A DNA stretch of 64,000 nt from Caenispirillum bisanense (lineage in GTDB: Bacteria > Pseudomonadota > Alphaproteobacteria > Rhodospirillales > Rhodospirillaceae): NCBI RefSeq assembly GCF_900230255.1, contig NZ_OCNJ01000006.1, positions 310,001 to 374,000 on the forward strand. The letters are read 5' to 3'. This document shows, one piece after another, positions 8,366 to 16,597 of this stretch (position 1 is the first letter of the stretch; every line of letters begins with the position of its first letter). The notes beneath the pieces are model-generated. The model did no database searches. It was not told where the DNA came from and saw only the letters and a program-made list of their open reading frames with translations. A program made the position numbers and the translations under genes.

Positions 8366-10162
8366 ATGCGCGCCCTTGGCCGGTTTCTGCTCGGCGTCCT
8401 GGCGGTCGTCGGCGTCCTGACGCTCGGACTCGTCGGGCTGGTGTGGTGGGGCCTGTCGAGCCTCGACGTGGCCGAAGTGCTGCACGACGTGGAGCGGCCG
8501 GAGCGCTTCGTGCTGACGCTCGACCTGCGCCGCCCCTTCCCCGAAGGCGAGCCGGCCGTGCCCTTCGCCCTGCTGGAGGGCGGCGCCGACCCGTCGCTCG
8601 CCGGCACCGTCCGCGCCATCGACGCCGCCGCCGCCGACCCGCAGGTCACCGCCCTGCTGGCGGAAGTGGGCGGCACCGGCGCCGGCCTCGCCCAGGCGCA
8701 GGACATCCGCGCCGCCGTCCAGCGTTTCCGCGCCGCCGGCAAGCCCGCCTGGGTCTTCGCCGAGACGCTGAACGAGGGCGACGACATGGTCGACACCTAC
8801 CTCGCCGCCGCCTTCGATCAGGTGATCCTGCAGCCGTCGGGCGGCATCGGCCCGCTCGGCTTCGCGGCGGAGGTGCCCTTCGCCCGCGGCCTGCTCGACG
8901 AGATCGGCGTGCAGCCGCAGTTCGACGCCCGCGAGGACCACAAGAACGCCCTCGACAGCCTCACCCGCCGCGAGATGAGCGCCGCCCAGCGCGAAAGCCT
9001 CGACGCCCTGCTCGGCGGCTTCTGGCAGCAGGTGCGCGCCGACATCGCCACCGACCGCGGCATCGCGCCGGAAGACGTGCAGAAGGCCGCCCTCGCCTCG
9101 CCCCTGCTGCCGCCGGAAGCCCTGGAGGCGCGGCTGGTCGACCGCCTCGCCTACCGCGACGAGGCCGAAGCCGCCCTGTTCGAGCAGGCCGGCACCCGCG
9201 ACACCCTGGCGCTGGAAGACTACGCCGCCGACCTGTTCGGCGACGGCCCGTCCGGCGACCGGCCGCACATCGCCCTCATCCACGCCACCGGCGAAGTGCT
9301 GCGCGGCGAGGCCGAGGAAAGCCTCCTCGGCGGCGAACAGGCCATCTACTCCGACACCGTCGCCCGCGCCCTGCAGGAAGCGGTGGACGACGAGAGCACC
9401 CGCGCGGTGGTGCTGCGCATCGACAGCCCCGGCGGCTCCTACGTCGCCTCCGACATCCTGTGGCGCAAGATCCGCCAGGTGCGCGACAGCGGCCTGCCGG
9501 TGGTGGTGTCGCTCGGCAACGTGGCGGCCTCGGGCGGCTACTTCATCGCCATGGCGGGCGACCACATCGTCGCCGCGCCGGGCACCATCACGGGCTCCAT
9601 CGGCGTCATCTCGGGCAAGATCGTGCTGCAGGAGATGTGGAACAAGCTCGACGTGCAGTGGGATGCGGTCACCACCGGCGGCCCGGCCCTCATGTACAGC
9701 GCCAACCAGCCCTTCACCTGGGAACAGTGGCAGAAGTTCCAGCGCCAGCTCGACTGGATCTACGCCGACTTCGTGGACAAGGTCGCCCAGTCGCGCGGCC
9801 TGACCCGGCAGCAGGTGGAAGCCGTCGCCGGCGGCCGCATCTGGACCGGCACCGCCGCCCTCGAACGCGGCCTGGTGGACGAGCTGGGCGGCTTCGACGC
9901 CGCCGTCGCCGAAGCCAAGCGCCGCGCCGGCATCGCCACCGACACGGCGGTCTCGCTGGTGTCCTTCCCCAAGCCGCGGTCGCGCTTCGACCAGCTGATG
10001 GAGACCCTCGGCGGCACACCGCTGGCCGGCACGGACGCGCGCACGCTGGCCGCGCTCGCCCGCGTCGTCCGCCTGCTCGACCCGCTCGCCGACCACCTGG
10101 AGGCCGCCGACACCGGCGCCGTCCGCACGCCCCTGCCCGCCTACACCGGCGACGGCCGCTGA
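8366..10162 (+). CDS. sppA: Signal peptide peptidase SppA, 67-kDa type
   Basis: 598 residues from ATG 8366, which follows a strong GGGAGGGAGGGG site; an in-frame start 60 bases earlier lacks one. An N-terminal signal anchor (residues 3-30, LLGVLAVVGVLTLGLVGLVW) places it in the inner membrane facing the periplasm. The tandem SppA fold carries the general base Lys193 (EDHKNALDS) in the first half and the nucleophile Ser389 (NVAASGGYFIAMAG) in the second. The 196-residue spacing is close to the 200 in E. coli SppA (Lys209/Ser409). It degrades cleaved signal peptides in the membrane. No operon partner is apparent. Confidence 0.93.
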   Translation: MRALGRFLLGVLAVVGVLTLGLVGLVWWGLSSLDVAEVLHDVERPERFVLTLDLRRPFPEGEPAVPFALLEGGADPSLAGTVRAIDAAAADPQVTALLAEVGGTGAGLAQAQDIRAAVQRFRAAGKPAWVFAETLNEGDDMVDTYLAAAFDQVILQPSGGIGPLGFAAEVPFARGLLDEIGVQPQFDAREDHKNALDSLTRREMSAAQRESLDALLGGFWQQVRADIATDRGIAPEDVQKAALASPLLPPEALEARLVDRLAYRDEAEAALFEQAGTRDTLALEDYAADLFGDGPSGDRPHIALIHATGEVLRGEAEESLLGGEQAIYSDTVARALQEAVDDESTRAVVLRIDSPGGSYVASDILWRKIRQVRDSGLPVVVSLGNVAASGGYFIAMAGDHIVAAPGTITGSIGVISGKIVLQEMWNKLDVQWDAVTTGGPALMYSANQPFTWEQWQKFQRQLDWIYADFVDKVAQSRGLTRQQVEAVAGGRIWTGTAALERGLVDELGGFDAAVAEAKRRAGIATDTAVSLVSFPKPRSRFDQLMETLGGTPLAGTDARTLAALARVVRLLDPLADHLEAADTGAVRTPLPAYTGDGR

Positions 10163-10204
10163 CGGACCGGGTGCGGGGTGGCGGGCGCCACGGCCCCGCC
10201 CCTC

Positions 10205-11647
10205 CTACTCCGCCGCTTCGTCCTTGAGGCCGCGCCAGGCGGCCAGGGCGCGGTGGCGGGCGGCGCCGTGGTCGACCAGGGGCTGCGCGTAGCCGGTACG
10301 GGCGACCTCCAGCGGGCTGTCCCACGGGCGGTGGATGAGGCGGTCGGAAACCCCCGCCAGTTCCGGCACCCAGCGGCGGACGTAGTGGCCGCGCGGGTCG
10401 AACTTCTCGCCCTGCAGCACCGGGTTGAAGATGCGGAAGTAAGGCGCGGCGTCGGCGCCGCAGCCAGCCACCCACTGCCAGCTCGCCGGGTTGTTGGCCC
10501 AATGGGCGTCGACCAGGGTGTCGTGGAACCACGCCTCGCCCATCTGCCACGGCAACAGCAGGTCCTTCACCAGGAACGACCCGACGATCATGCGCACGCG
10601 GTTGTGCATCCAGCCGGTCTGCCACAGCTCGCGCATGCCGGCGTCGACGATGGGATAGCCGGTGCGGCCGCGCTGCCAGGCCCGCAGCTCGTCGGGCGCA
10701 TCGCGCCAGGGGAAAGCGTCGTATTCGTGGCGCAGGGAACGGCGCGCCATGTCCGGGTGGTGGACCACCTGATAGGCCGAGAACTCGCGCCAGCCGATCT
10801 CGCCGAGGAAGGTCTCCGCCCCCTGGCCCTCGGCCATGGCGGAGACGGCGTTCCACACCTGGCGGGCGGTGATCTCGCCGAACCGCAGGTGGGGCGACAG
10901 GCGGGAGGTGGCGGGCTCGGCCGGGATGTTGCGGCCGGTGCGGTAGCCGGCCACGTGGGTCTCCAGGAAGGCGTGCAGCCGGGTCCAGGCAGCATCCTCG
11001 CCGGGGGTCCAGGTATCGCGCAGGCCGCCGGCCCAGTCGGGCGCCGTCGGCAGCAGACCGAAGGACGCGAGCGACTCCGGCGCCGGCGCCGGTGAGGCCG
11101 GGCGCAGGGCGTCCGGAGCGGGCAGAGTGACCGGGCGCTCCAGGCCCTGGCGCAGGGCGCGGAAGAAGGGGGTGTAGACCTGATAGGGCTGGCCGCTGCC
11201 GTTGCGCAGGCGGGCGGGGTCGATCAGGTGGTCGTGGGGGAAGACCACCAGCCGGACGCCCTGGCGCTCCAGCGCGTCCGCGAGACGCTTCTCGGCCGCC
11301 GCCTGGGCGGGGTCGAGGCTGCCGATCACGAAGACTTCGGCGGCGCCGGCCTCGCCCGCCACCTGCGGCACCACGTCGGCGGGACGACCACCGCGCAGCA
11401 CCAGCGGGGCGCCGAGCCGCGCCAGCCCCGCCGACAGCCGCTCCAGGCTGTGATGCAGCCACCACCGCACCGCTCCACCCAAGGGCCGCGCGGTCGGGCC
11501 GTCGCCGAGACCGTGGTCGCGGTCGACGACGAAGAGCGGCACCACCGGCACGCCGCGTCCGGCGGCGGCGTGCAGGGCGGGGTGATCGGCGAGGCGGAGG
11601 TCGTCGCGGAACAGGACGACGATGGGGGCAGGGGCGGAAGCGGCCAT
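10205..11647 (-). CDS. phrB: Deoxyribodipyrimidine photolyase
   Basis: 480 residues from ATG 11647; a TTG at 11662 is an alternative. The N-terminal Rossmann antenna domain begins VVLFRDDLRLADHPAL. The C-terminal FAD domain has the class I CPD photolyase signatures SRLSPHLRFGEI, FLGEIGWREFSAYQ, GRTGYPIVDAGMRELWQTG, MHNRVRMIVGSF and ANNPASWQWVAGCG. The enzyme repairs cyclobutane pyrimidine dimers with blue light. It is convergent with sppA (42 bp between stops). I see no sign that it is a cryptochrome-DASH or 6-4 photolyase. Confidence 0.94.
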   Translation of the reverse strand: MAASAPAPIVVLFRDDLRLADHPALHAAAGRGVPVVPLFVVDRDHGLGDGPTARPLGGAVRWWLHHSLERLSAGLARLGAPLVLRGGRPADVVPQVAGEAGAAEVFVIGSLDPAQAAAEKRLADALERQGVRLVVFPHDHLIDPARLRNGSGQPYQVYTPFFRALRQGLERPVTLPAPDALRPASPAPAPESLASFGLLPTAPDWAGGLRDTWTPGEDAAWTRLHAFLETHVAGYRTGRNIPAEPATSRLSPHLRFGEITARQVWNAVSAMAEGQGAETFLGEIGWREFSAYQVVHHPDMARRSLRHEYDAFPWRDAPDELRAWQRGRTGYPIVDAGMRELWQTGWMHNRVRMIVGSFLVKDLLLPWQMGEAWFHDTLVDAHWANNPASWQWVAGCGADAAPYFRIFNPVLQGEKFDPRGHYVRRWVPELAGVSDRLIHRPWDSPLEVARTGYAQPLVDHGAARHRALAAWRGLKDEAAE

Positions 11648-11796
11648 GGCGGTCTCGTGCAATGCGGCGGGGAAATGGTCGGAAACCCGTATGAAATCAC
11701 CGGATTATACGGGCCGTGCGGGTTTTCCGATCAACGCCCGCCGAACTTTTTCCGCTGCAACCCGCGCGAGAACCGCCGGCCGCCATGCCTCCGCCG

Positions 11797-12663
11797 TCAG
11801 AACAGCGGCGGCAGGTGCTTGTCGAGCACCACGGCGAGGAAGACGCCGCCGAGGTAGCTCATGGAGCCGAAGAACACGCGCCGCGCCTCGGCATGGCTCG
11901 GGTCCTTCACCAGGCGCCAGTTCTTCCACAGGAAGTGGACGCCGAAGGCCGCCGCCAGCACGCCGTAGACCGGCCCCAGGCCGCCCATCATCCACGGCAC
12001 CAGCGACGATCCCACCAGCAGCACCGAATTGAACAGGATGGCCCGCGCCGTCTGGGCATCGCCCACCAGCACCGGCAGCATGGGCACGCCGGCCTTGGCG
12101 TAGTCCTCGCGCAGCAGGATGGCCAGCGCCCAGAAGTGGCTCGGCGTCCACAGGAACAGGAAGACGGCCATCACCGCCGGCAGCAGCCACTGGCCGGGAT
12201 CGACGGCGGCGGCGCCGGCCATGATGGCGAAGCTGCCCGCCGCGCCGCCGATGACGATGTTCAGCCAGGTCCGCCGCTTCAGCCACACCGTATAGACGAT
12301 GCCGTAGACGAAGGCGCCGAGGAACAGGTGCACGGCGACCGCCCAGTTGAAGGTGACGGTGGCGAGCCCACATCCCACCACGAGCAGCCCGGCGGCCAGC
12401 CACAGGGCGGCGCGGGGATCGGCCATGGCGCCGGTCGCCAGCGGCCGCTTGGCGGTGCGCTTCATCAGGCTGTCGATGTCGCGGTCGTAGAAGTGGTTGA
12501 AGACCGAACTCGACGCAGAGCCGAGCAGCATGGCGAGCGCGAGCAGGAGAAGGTGTGTGACGTCCAGCTGGTCTGCGACCGCCGCATATCCGACCATGGC
12601 GGTCAGGGCTATCATGAAGCCGATGCGCAGCTTGCAGAGCTCGAGATAGCTCTTCAGGGTCAT
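11797..12663 (-). CDS. ctaB: Haem o synthase (protohaem IX farnesyltransferase)
   Basis: 288 residues from ATG 12663, which follows GGGAGG. It is a UbiA-type prenyltransferase with about eight or nine membrane helices. The first aspartate-rich motif is NHFYDRDIDSLMKRT (residues about 55-70) and the second conserved loop is YTVWLKRRTWLNIVIGG. It adds a farnesyl group to haem b to make haem o for terminal oxidases, at the inner membrane. It is last in a minus-strand cluster with a small assembly protein, DUF420 and an oxidase-like subunit I, which supports a role in supplying a haem-copper oxidase. Confidence 0.93.
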   Translation of the reverse strand: MTLKSYLELCKLRIGFMIALTAMVGYAAVADQLDVTHLLLLALAMLLGSASSSVFNHFYDRDIDSLMKRTAKRPLATGAMADPRAALWLAAGLLVVGCGLATVTFNWAVAVHLFLGAFVYGIVYTVWLKRRTWLNIVIGGAAGSFAIMAGAAAVDPGQWLLPAVMAVFLFLWTPSHFWALAILLREDYAKAGVPMLPVLVGDAQTARAILFNSVLLVGSSLVPWMMGGLGPVYGVLAAAFGVHFLWKNWRLVKDPSHAEARRVFFGSMSYLGGVFLAVVLDKHLPPLF

Positions 12664-12796
12664 GGCGCCTCCCACGGGGCCGGTCTTTGCGACGGCCGCC
12701 CCTCTGTTGTTCGTTATGGGAAATAGCCTGACACGAGCAGTCGGATATTGGCAAGTGGCCCCGCGGAACGCAGGCCGGCGATCCCCCACGGCGTGG

Positions 12797-14212
12797 TCAA
12801 CGCGCGGGCCGCCACAGCCGCTTCAACGCCATCCACACGAACATGACGCCGCCGATCACGGCGATCAGGCCGCCGAGCCCCATGACCCCCATGGCGGCCG
12901 TCTTGGCGAGCGAATCGAGGGCCTGCTCGGCGCCGGCGGTCTTGCGGGCGACGCCGAAAGTGCCGGCCACGAACAGGCCGACCGAATGCACCGTCTGGCC
13001 GGCGAAGTAGAGCGCGAGGAACCACAGCACCGCCCGCGCCCGCCCGAAGCCGCGGCCGAGCACCGGCAGCACGACGGTGGCGAACAGGGTCATGAGGGCG
13101 AGGTTCACCCCGCCGATGACGGCGTGGTAGTGCGCCGGCGTGCGGGTGTCGCCGTGGCCGAGGCCGTAGCCGAGCACGCCGCCGATGCCGAACAGCACCA
13201 GCGACAGCACGAGGCCGAGGGTCGCCGGATCGCGCCACGTCAGGCTCGCCCGCCGTCGCCACAGCACCTGCGCCAGCCCCGCCATGGCCACCGCCGCCGG
13301 CACCACCAGGGCGTAGAGGTAGAGGTCGGTGAAGGCCTGGTAGTGGTCGCTGCTCATGACGTCGCGGCCGACGGTGTAGACGACGCCCGCCGCCGCCGTC
13401 GCCGGCAGGGCCAGCGTCACCAGGCTGAACAGGCGGCGCGGCAGGATGTGCTCGCCCCAGGCGTTGCGCGCCACCATGTGCCAGCCGACGATGAGCAGGC
13501 CGGTGTTGACCACCTGCAGCACATGGCCGCCGCCCCAGAACAGCTGCTCGTTGTAGACTTCCGCCGTCAGCGTGGCCGGCAACTGCATCCAGGCCGAGAC
13601 GAAGCACACCGGCGCCGCCAGATAGGTCAGCCCCACCGCCGCCACGCCCCAGGGCAGGGGCTCCGGCACCTCCCGCCCCGCGATGTTGAGCAGCAGCCGC
13701 ACCACCGGCAGGGCGACGCCGGTGAACAGCACCGCGAGCCCGGCGTAATAAAGCGGATGCACCAGCACCGGCACGTAGTTGTTCAACGACGGATTGCCCA
13801 GACCGGCCAAGGTGCCGGCGACCAGCATCACCATGCTCAGCACCGTCAGCCCGAGCCCCGCCGGACCGAGCCACGCCGCCCGCAGGTCGGAGCGCGACTT
13901 GCCGGTCATGCGGTCGGTGGCGAGCACGCTCAGCACGCCGAGGGTGCCGAGGAACCAGATGACGACGGAAAACACGACGTGCGTCACCAGGGCCTGCCGG
14001 AAGAAGACGTTGGGGTCCCACGGCAGCAGGTCCTGCAGGCCGGGGGTGCGTGCCGGCACGATGAGCAGCACGAAGACCCCGGCGATGGCGAGCGCGGCGA
14101 CGCTCAACGCCGCCCAGCCGTGCAACTCCCGCTGCAACACCACGGCGCCGACCCGCAGGTCGGGGGCGGAGGCGGCGGAAGGCACACCGTCGGCGGCGAT
14201 GTCACGGCTCAT
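12797..14212 (-). CDS. Haem-copper oxidase subunit I-like membrane protein
   Basis: 471 residues from ATG 14212, with GAGG about 10 bases upstream; a GTG at 14224 is an alternative. About 12 membrane helices. Features of the haem-copper oxidase core: FWGGGHVLQVVNT (helix VI position, with a His), SSDHYQAFTDLYLYA (helix VII, where classic enzymes have two adjacent His) and TPAHYHAVIGGVNLALM (helix X, HxH). A His in QALVTHVVFSVVIWF could be the helix II haem ligand. Neither a subunit II nor a subunit III is adjacent. It resembles the solitary COX1-like proteins found beside DUF420 and CtaB in alphaproteobacteria. Whether it is a working oxidase is unclear because one usual copper ligand reads Asp. 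Confidence 0.75.
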   Translation of the reverse strand: MSRDIAADGVPSAASAPDLRVGAVVLQRELHGWAALSVAALAIAGVFVLLIVPARTPGLQDLLPWDPNVFFRQALVTHVVFSVVIWFLGTLGVLSVLATDRMTGKSRSDLRAAWLGPAGLGLTVLSMVMLVAGTLAGLGNPSLNNYVPVLVHPLYYAGLAVLFTGVALPVVRLLLNIAGREVPEPLPWGVAAVGLTYLAAPVCFVSAWMQLPATLTAEVYNEQLFWGGGHVLQVVNTGLLIVGWHMVARNAWGEHILPRRLFSLVTLALPATAAAGVVYTVGRDVMSSDHYQAFTDLYLYALVVPAAVAMAGLAQVLWRRRASLTWRDPATLGLVLSLVLFGIGGVLGYGLGHGDTRTPAHYHAVIGGVNLALMTLFATVVLPVLGRGFGRARAVLWFLALYFAGQTVHSVGLFVAGTFGVARKTAGAEQALDSLAKTAAMGVMGLGGLIAVIGGVMFVWMALKRLWRPAR

Positions 14213-14260
14213 CGGAGGCAGCACCTCGTTGCAGCGAACGGAACGGGCGGATCGGGCGTC

Positions 14261-14683
14261 TCAGACGTACACGTGGTAGAGCATCCAGTAGACGACCACG
14301 CCGGACACGGACACGTACATCCACACCGGCCAGGTGACCTTGGCGAGGGCCCGGTGGCGGGCGTCGGCGCGGTGCAGGCCGCGCCAGGCGGTGACCAGGA
14401 TCATGGGTGTCGCCACCGCCGCCAGCAGCACGTGGCTGACCAGGAAGACGTAATAGACGGGCCGGATCGCCCCCTCGCCGCGGAACTGGAAGATCGGCGC
14501 GGTGAAGTGATAGACGAGGTAGGACGCGAGGAAGACCGCCGAGACGCCGATGGCGCCCAGCATGGCCTTGCGGTGCGCCTGCACCTTGCCCTGCTTGATG
14601 AGCACGAAGGCCGCCAGCAGCAGGACGATGGTGACGCCGTTGAGCGCCGCGTTGAGGTGCGGCAGGGTGGATGCGGTGTCCAT
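14261..14683 (-). CDS. DUF420 membrane protein (CtaM-like)
   Basis: 140 residues with four membrane helices. It begins MDTASTLPHLNAALNGVTIV and holds the conserved His residues of DUF420 (LPHLNA, VQAHRKAM, LVYHFTAP, VSHVLLAA). DUF420 proteins, such as CtaM in Gram-positives, are needed for haem-copper oxidase assembly. The gene lies 48 bp upstream of the oxidase-like subunit and 11 bp downstream of the small assembly protein gene. An assembly role is therefore supported by context as well as by family. Confidence 0.85.
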   Translation of the reverse strand: MDTASTLPHLNAALNGVTIVLLLAAFVLIKQGKVQAHRKAMLGAIGVSAVFLASYLVYHFTAPIFQFRGEGAIRPVYYVFLVSHVLLAAVATPMILVTAWRGLHRADARHRALAKVTWPVWMYVSVSGVVVYWMLYHVYV

Positions 14684-14694
14684 GGCGCCCCCGG

Positions 14695-14802
14695 TCAGCC
14701 GTTGGACAGCATCACGAAGGCACTGAGGTAGAACCCGCCGGCGAGCGCGAGCAGCGCCAGCGCCGTCAGGATCTTGCGGGTCTTGCGGCCGGAGTCGGTC
14801 AT
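14695..14802 (-). CDS. 35-residue cytochrome oxidase small assembly protein (CoxF-like)
   Basis: 35 residues, one membrane helix (ILTALALLALAGGFYLSAFV) after a basic start (MTDSGRKTRK), with a GAGGGGA ribosome site five bases upstream of ATG 14802. Very short single-helix proteins of this kind are encoded beside cytochrome oxidase assembly genes in alphaproteobacteria and annotated as oxidase small assembly proteins. Position (first gene of the DUF420/oxidase/CtaB cluster), ribosome site and topology all support a real gene. Its exact function is not established here. Confidence 0.7.
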   Translation of the reverse strand: MTDSGRKTRKILTALALLALAGGFYLSAFVMLSNG

Positions 14803-14950
14803 GGCGGTCCCCTCGCTGTTCTGGCGCCGCCGCCTGCGTGGGCGGCGATCGGTTGCGGGACAATACCCGTGCAAAAAGCTCGGGTAGATGATGCCTGCCG
14901 CTGCGGGAAAAAACAACCGGCCCCCGCGCGTGTTTCGGGGCGGCGGCGCG

Positions 14951-15889
14951 TTATCTCGCCCGCGGCCGGCGCAGGGTGGCGAGCGCGATCCCGGAGAAGA
15001 TCAGCGCCAGGCCGGCGGCGTGGTACCAGCGGAAGACCTCGTCCAGGAACACCACGGCGAGGACGGCGGTGAACACCGGCAGCAGGTTGATGTAGAGCCC
15101 CGCCGTGTTGGCCCCGGCCTCCGCCACGCCGCGGTTCCAGAAATAGAAGGCGCCGATGGCCGGCCCCGTCGCCACATAGGCGAGCACCAGCGCCATCTCC
15201 CACGTCAGCGGCACGGCGCCGCCGCCGAGCGCGATCTCGACGCCGTAGAAGGGCAGCAGGAACAGGAGGCCGGCGCTCATCTGCACCGTCAGGAACACGC
15301 CGGGCGTCAGGCCGGGCGGATGGGCCCGCAGCATGACCGAATAAAGCGCCCACACCAGCACCGCCAGCAGCATGAGCGCATCGCCCTGGTGCAGTTCCAG
15401 GCCGAGCAACACCGCCAGCTCGCCGCGGCTCACCACCACCGCCACGCCCACCATGGACAGGGCGATGCCGGCCATGGCGCCGCCGCTCGGCCGGTCGCGC
15501 AGCCAGATCCACGACACCAGCACGATGGTCATGGGCATGGCCGAATTGACCAGCGTGACGTTGATGGCGGTGGTCGTCTGCAGCGCCATGTAGAGCAGCA
15601 GGTTATACAGGCCCGCCGACAGGATCCCGAGCGCCGCCAGCGCCTTCCACCGCCGCCGGATCACCGGCCACTGGCGCCGCACGCCGGCCGCCGTCAACGG
15701 CAGCAGCAGCAGGATGGCGAGCGCCCAGCGCACCGACGACAGGGCGAGCGGCGAGATCTCGCCGGCCACCAGACGCCCGGCGATGGCGTTGCCGGCCCAG
15801 AACAGCGGCGGCATGACGAGCATCAGATAGGGCGAGGACCACCAGGGGCGGCGCGTATCGGCATCGGCGGCGGCGGGGGTGACGGACAA
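14951..15889 (-). CDS. EamA-family (drug/metabolite) transporter
   Basis: 312 residues with ten membrane helices in two EamA repeats. Repeat 1 covers PPLFWAGNAIAGRLVAGEI through VSWIWLRDRPSG; repeat 2 covers GDALMLLAVLVWALYSVML through AVVFLDEVFRWYHAAG. EamA (DMT superfamily) carriers export amino acids or other small metabolites across the inner membrane; the substrate is not predictable. It is transcribed towards the respiratory cluster but separated from it by about 150 bp. It is probably an independent unit, divergent from the HIT gene. Confidence 0.9.
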   Translation of the reverse strand: MSVTPAAADADTRRPWWSSPYLMLVMPPLFWAGNAIAGRLVAGEISPLALSSVRWALAILLLLPLTAAGVRRQWPVIRRRWKALAALGILSAGLYNLLLYMALQTTTAINVTLVNSAMPMTIVLVSWIWLRDRPSGGAMAGIALSMVGVAVVVSRGELAVLLGLELHQGDALMLLAVLVWALYSVMLRAHPPGLTPGVFLTVQMSAGLLFLLPFYGVEIALGGGAVPLTWEMALVLAYVATGPAIGAFYFWNRGVAEAGANTAGLYINLLPVFTAVLAVVFLDEVFRWYHAAGLALIFSGIALATLRRPRAR

Positions 15890-16035
15890 GGGGGACGTGT
15901 CTCCGGGTGGGGTGTTTTTTGCAGGCTACCATGCCGCAGGCCGGCCATGCGGACCAAGGGCCGTTCTCGCCGTGACAGGCGGTCCCCGATGGGGCAGGAT
16001 AGCGGCCCGTTTCCATCCGTCCCGGGATGCGTCCC

Positions 16036-16512
16036 ATGTTCAGCCTCGACGACCGCCTCGCCGCCGACACCGTGGAGATCGCGCGCTGGCCTCTGTGCCG
16101 CGTGCTGCTCATGAACGATCGGACCTACCCCTGGCTGATCCTGGTGCCGCAGCGGGAGGGTGTGAGCGAGGTGCACGAGCTGTCGCGCGACGATCGCGTG
16201 CGCCTGATGGACGAAACGGCCCAGGCCGCCGACCTGCTGCACCGCTTCACCAAGGCCGACAAGATGAACGTGGCGGCGCTCGGCAACATGGTGCGACAAC
16301 TGCACGTCCACGTCATCGCCCGCTTCGCCGACGACCCGGCATGGCCCAAGCCCGTGTGGGGCGTGCGCCCGGCGGAACCCTACGACGCGGCGGAACTGCC
16401 GCATGTGCTCGCCCGCCTGCGCGACGCCATCACGCCGCCGGAACTGGGTGCCCCCAAGGGCGACCCGGCCCCCGCGGCGGCCGTCGCCCCCGCCTCGCGC
16501 ACGGTGCACTGA
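16036..16512 (+). CDS. HIT-domain protein with altered HIT triad
   Basis: 158 residues from ATG 16036 (MFSLDDRLAADTVEI); ATG 16027 is an in-frame alternative and neither has a clear ribosome site. The HIT fold is recognisable in WPLCRVLLMNDRTYPWLILV and MNVAALGNMVRQLHVHVIAR. The histidine triad HxHxH reads Gln-Leu-His-Val-His, so the first His is Gln while the catalytic middle His is kept. The same change is seen in some HIT-like hydrolases. The C-terminal tail is Pro/Ala-rich and probably disordered. The substrate is unknown. Confidence 0.82.
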   Translation: MFSLDDRLAADTVEIARWPLCRVLLMNDRTYPWLILVPQREGVSEVHELSRDDRVRLMDETAQAADLLHRFTKADKMNVAALGNMVRQLHVHVIARFADDPAWPKPVWGVRPAEPYDAAELPHVLARLRDAITPPELGAPKGDPAPAAAVAPASRTVH

Positions 16513-16597
16513 AGGGCACCGCGCCCGACAGGGGCGGACCGCGAGGCGGCCGCCCCTACCGTTCCCCCACCGCAACGACCGCCGCCTGCGTCCGTAG

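Noticed and set aside
12662-14731. 689-codon plus-strand frame opposite the oxidase cluster
   Set aside because: His/Gln-rich antisense product; the minus-strand genes here have membrane helices, ribosome sites and family motifs.
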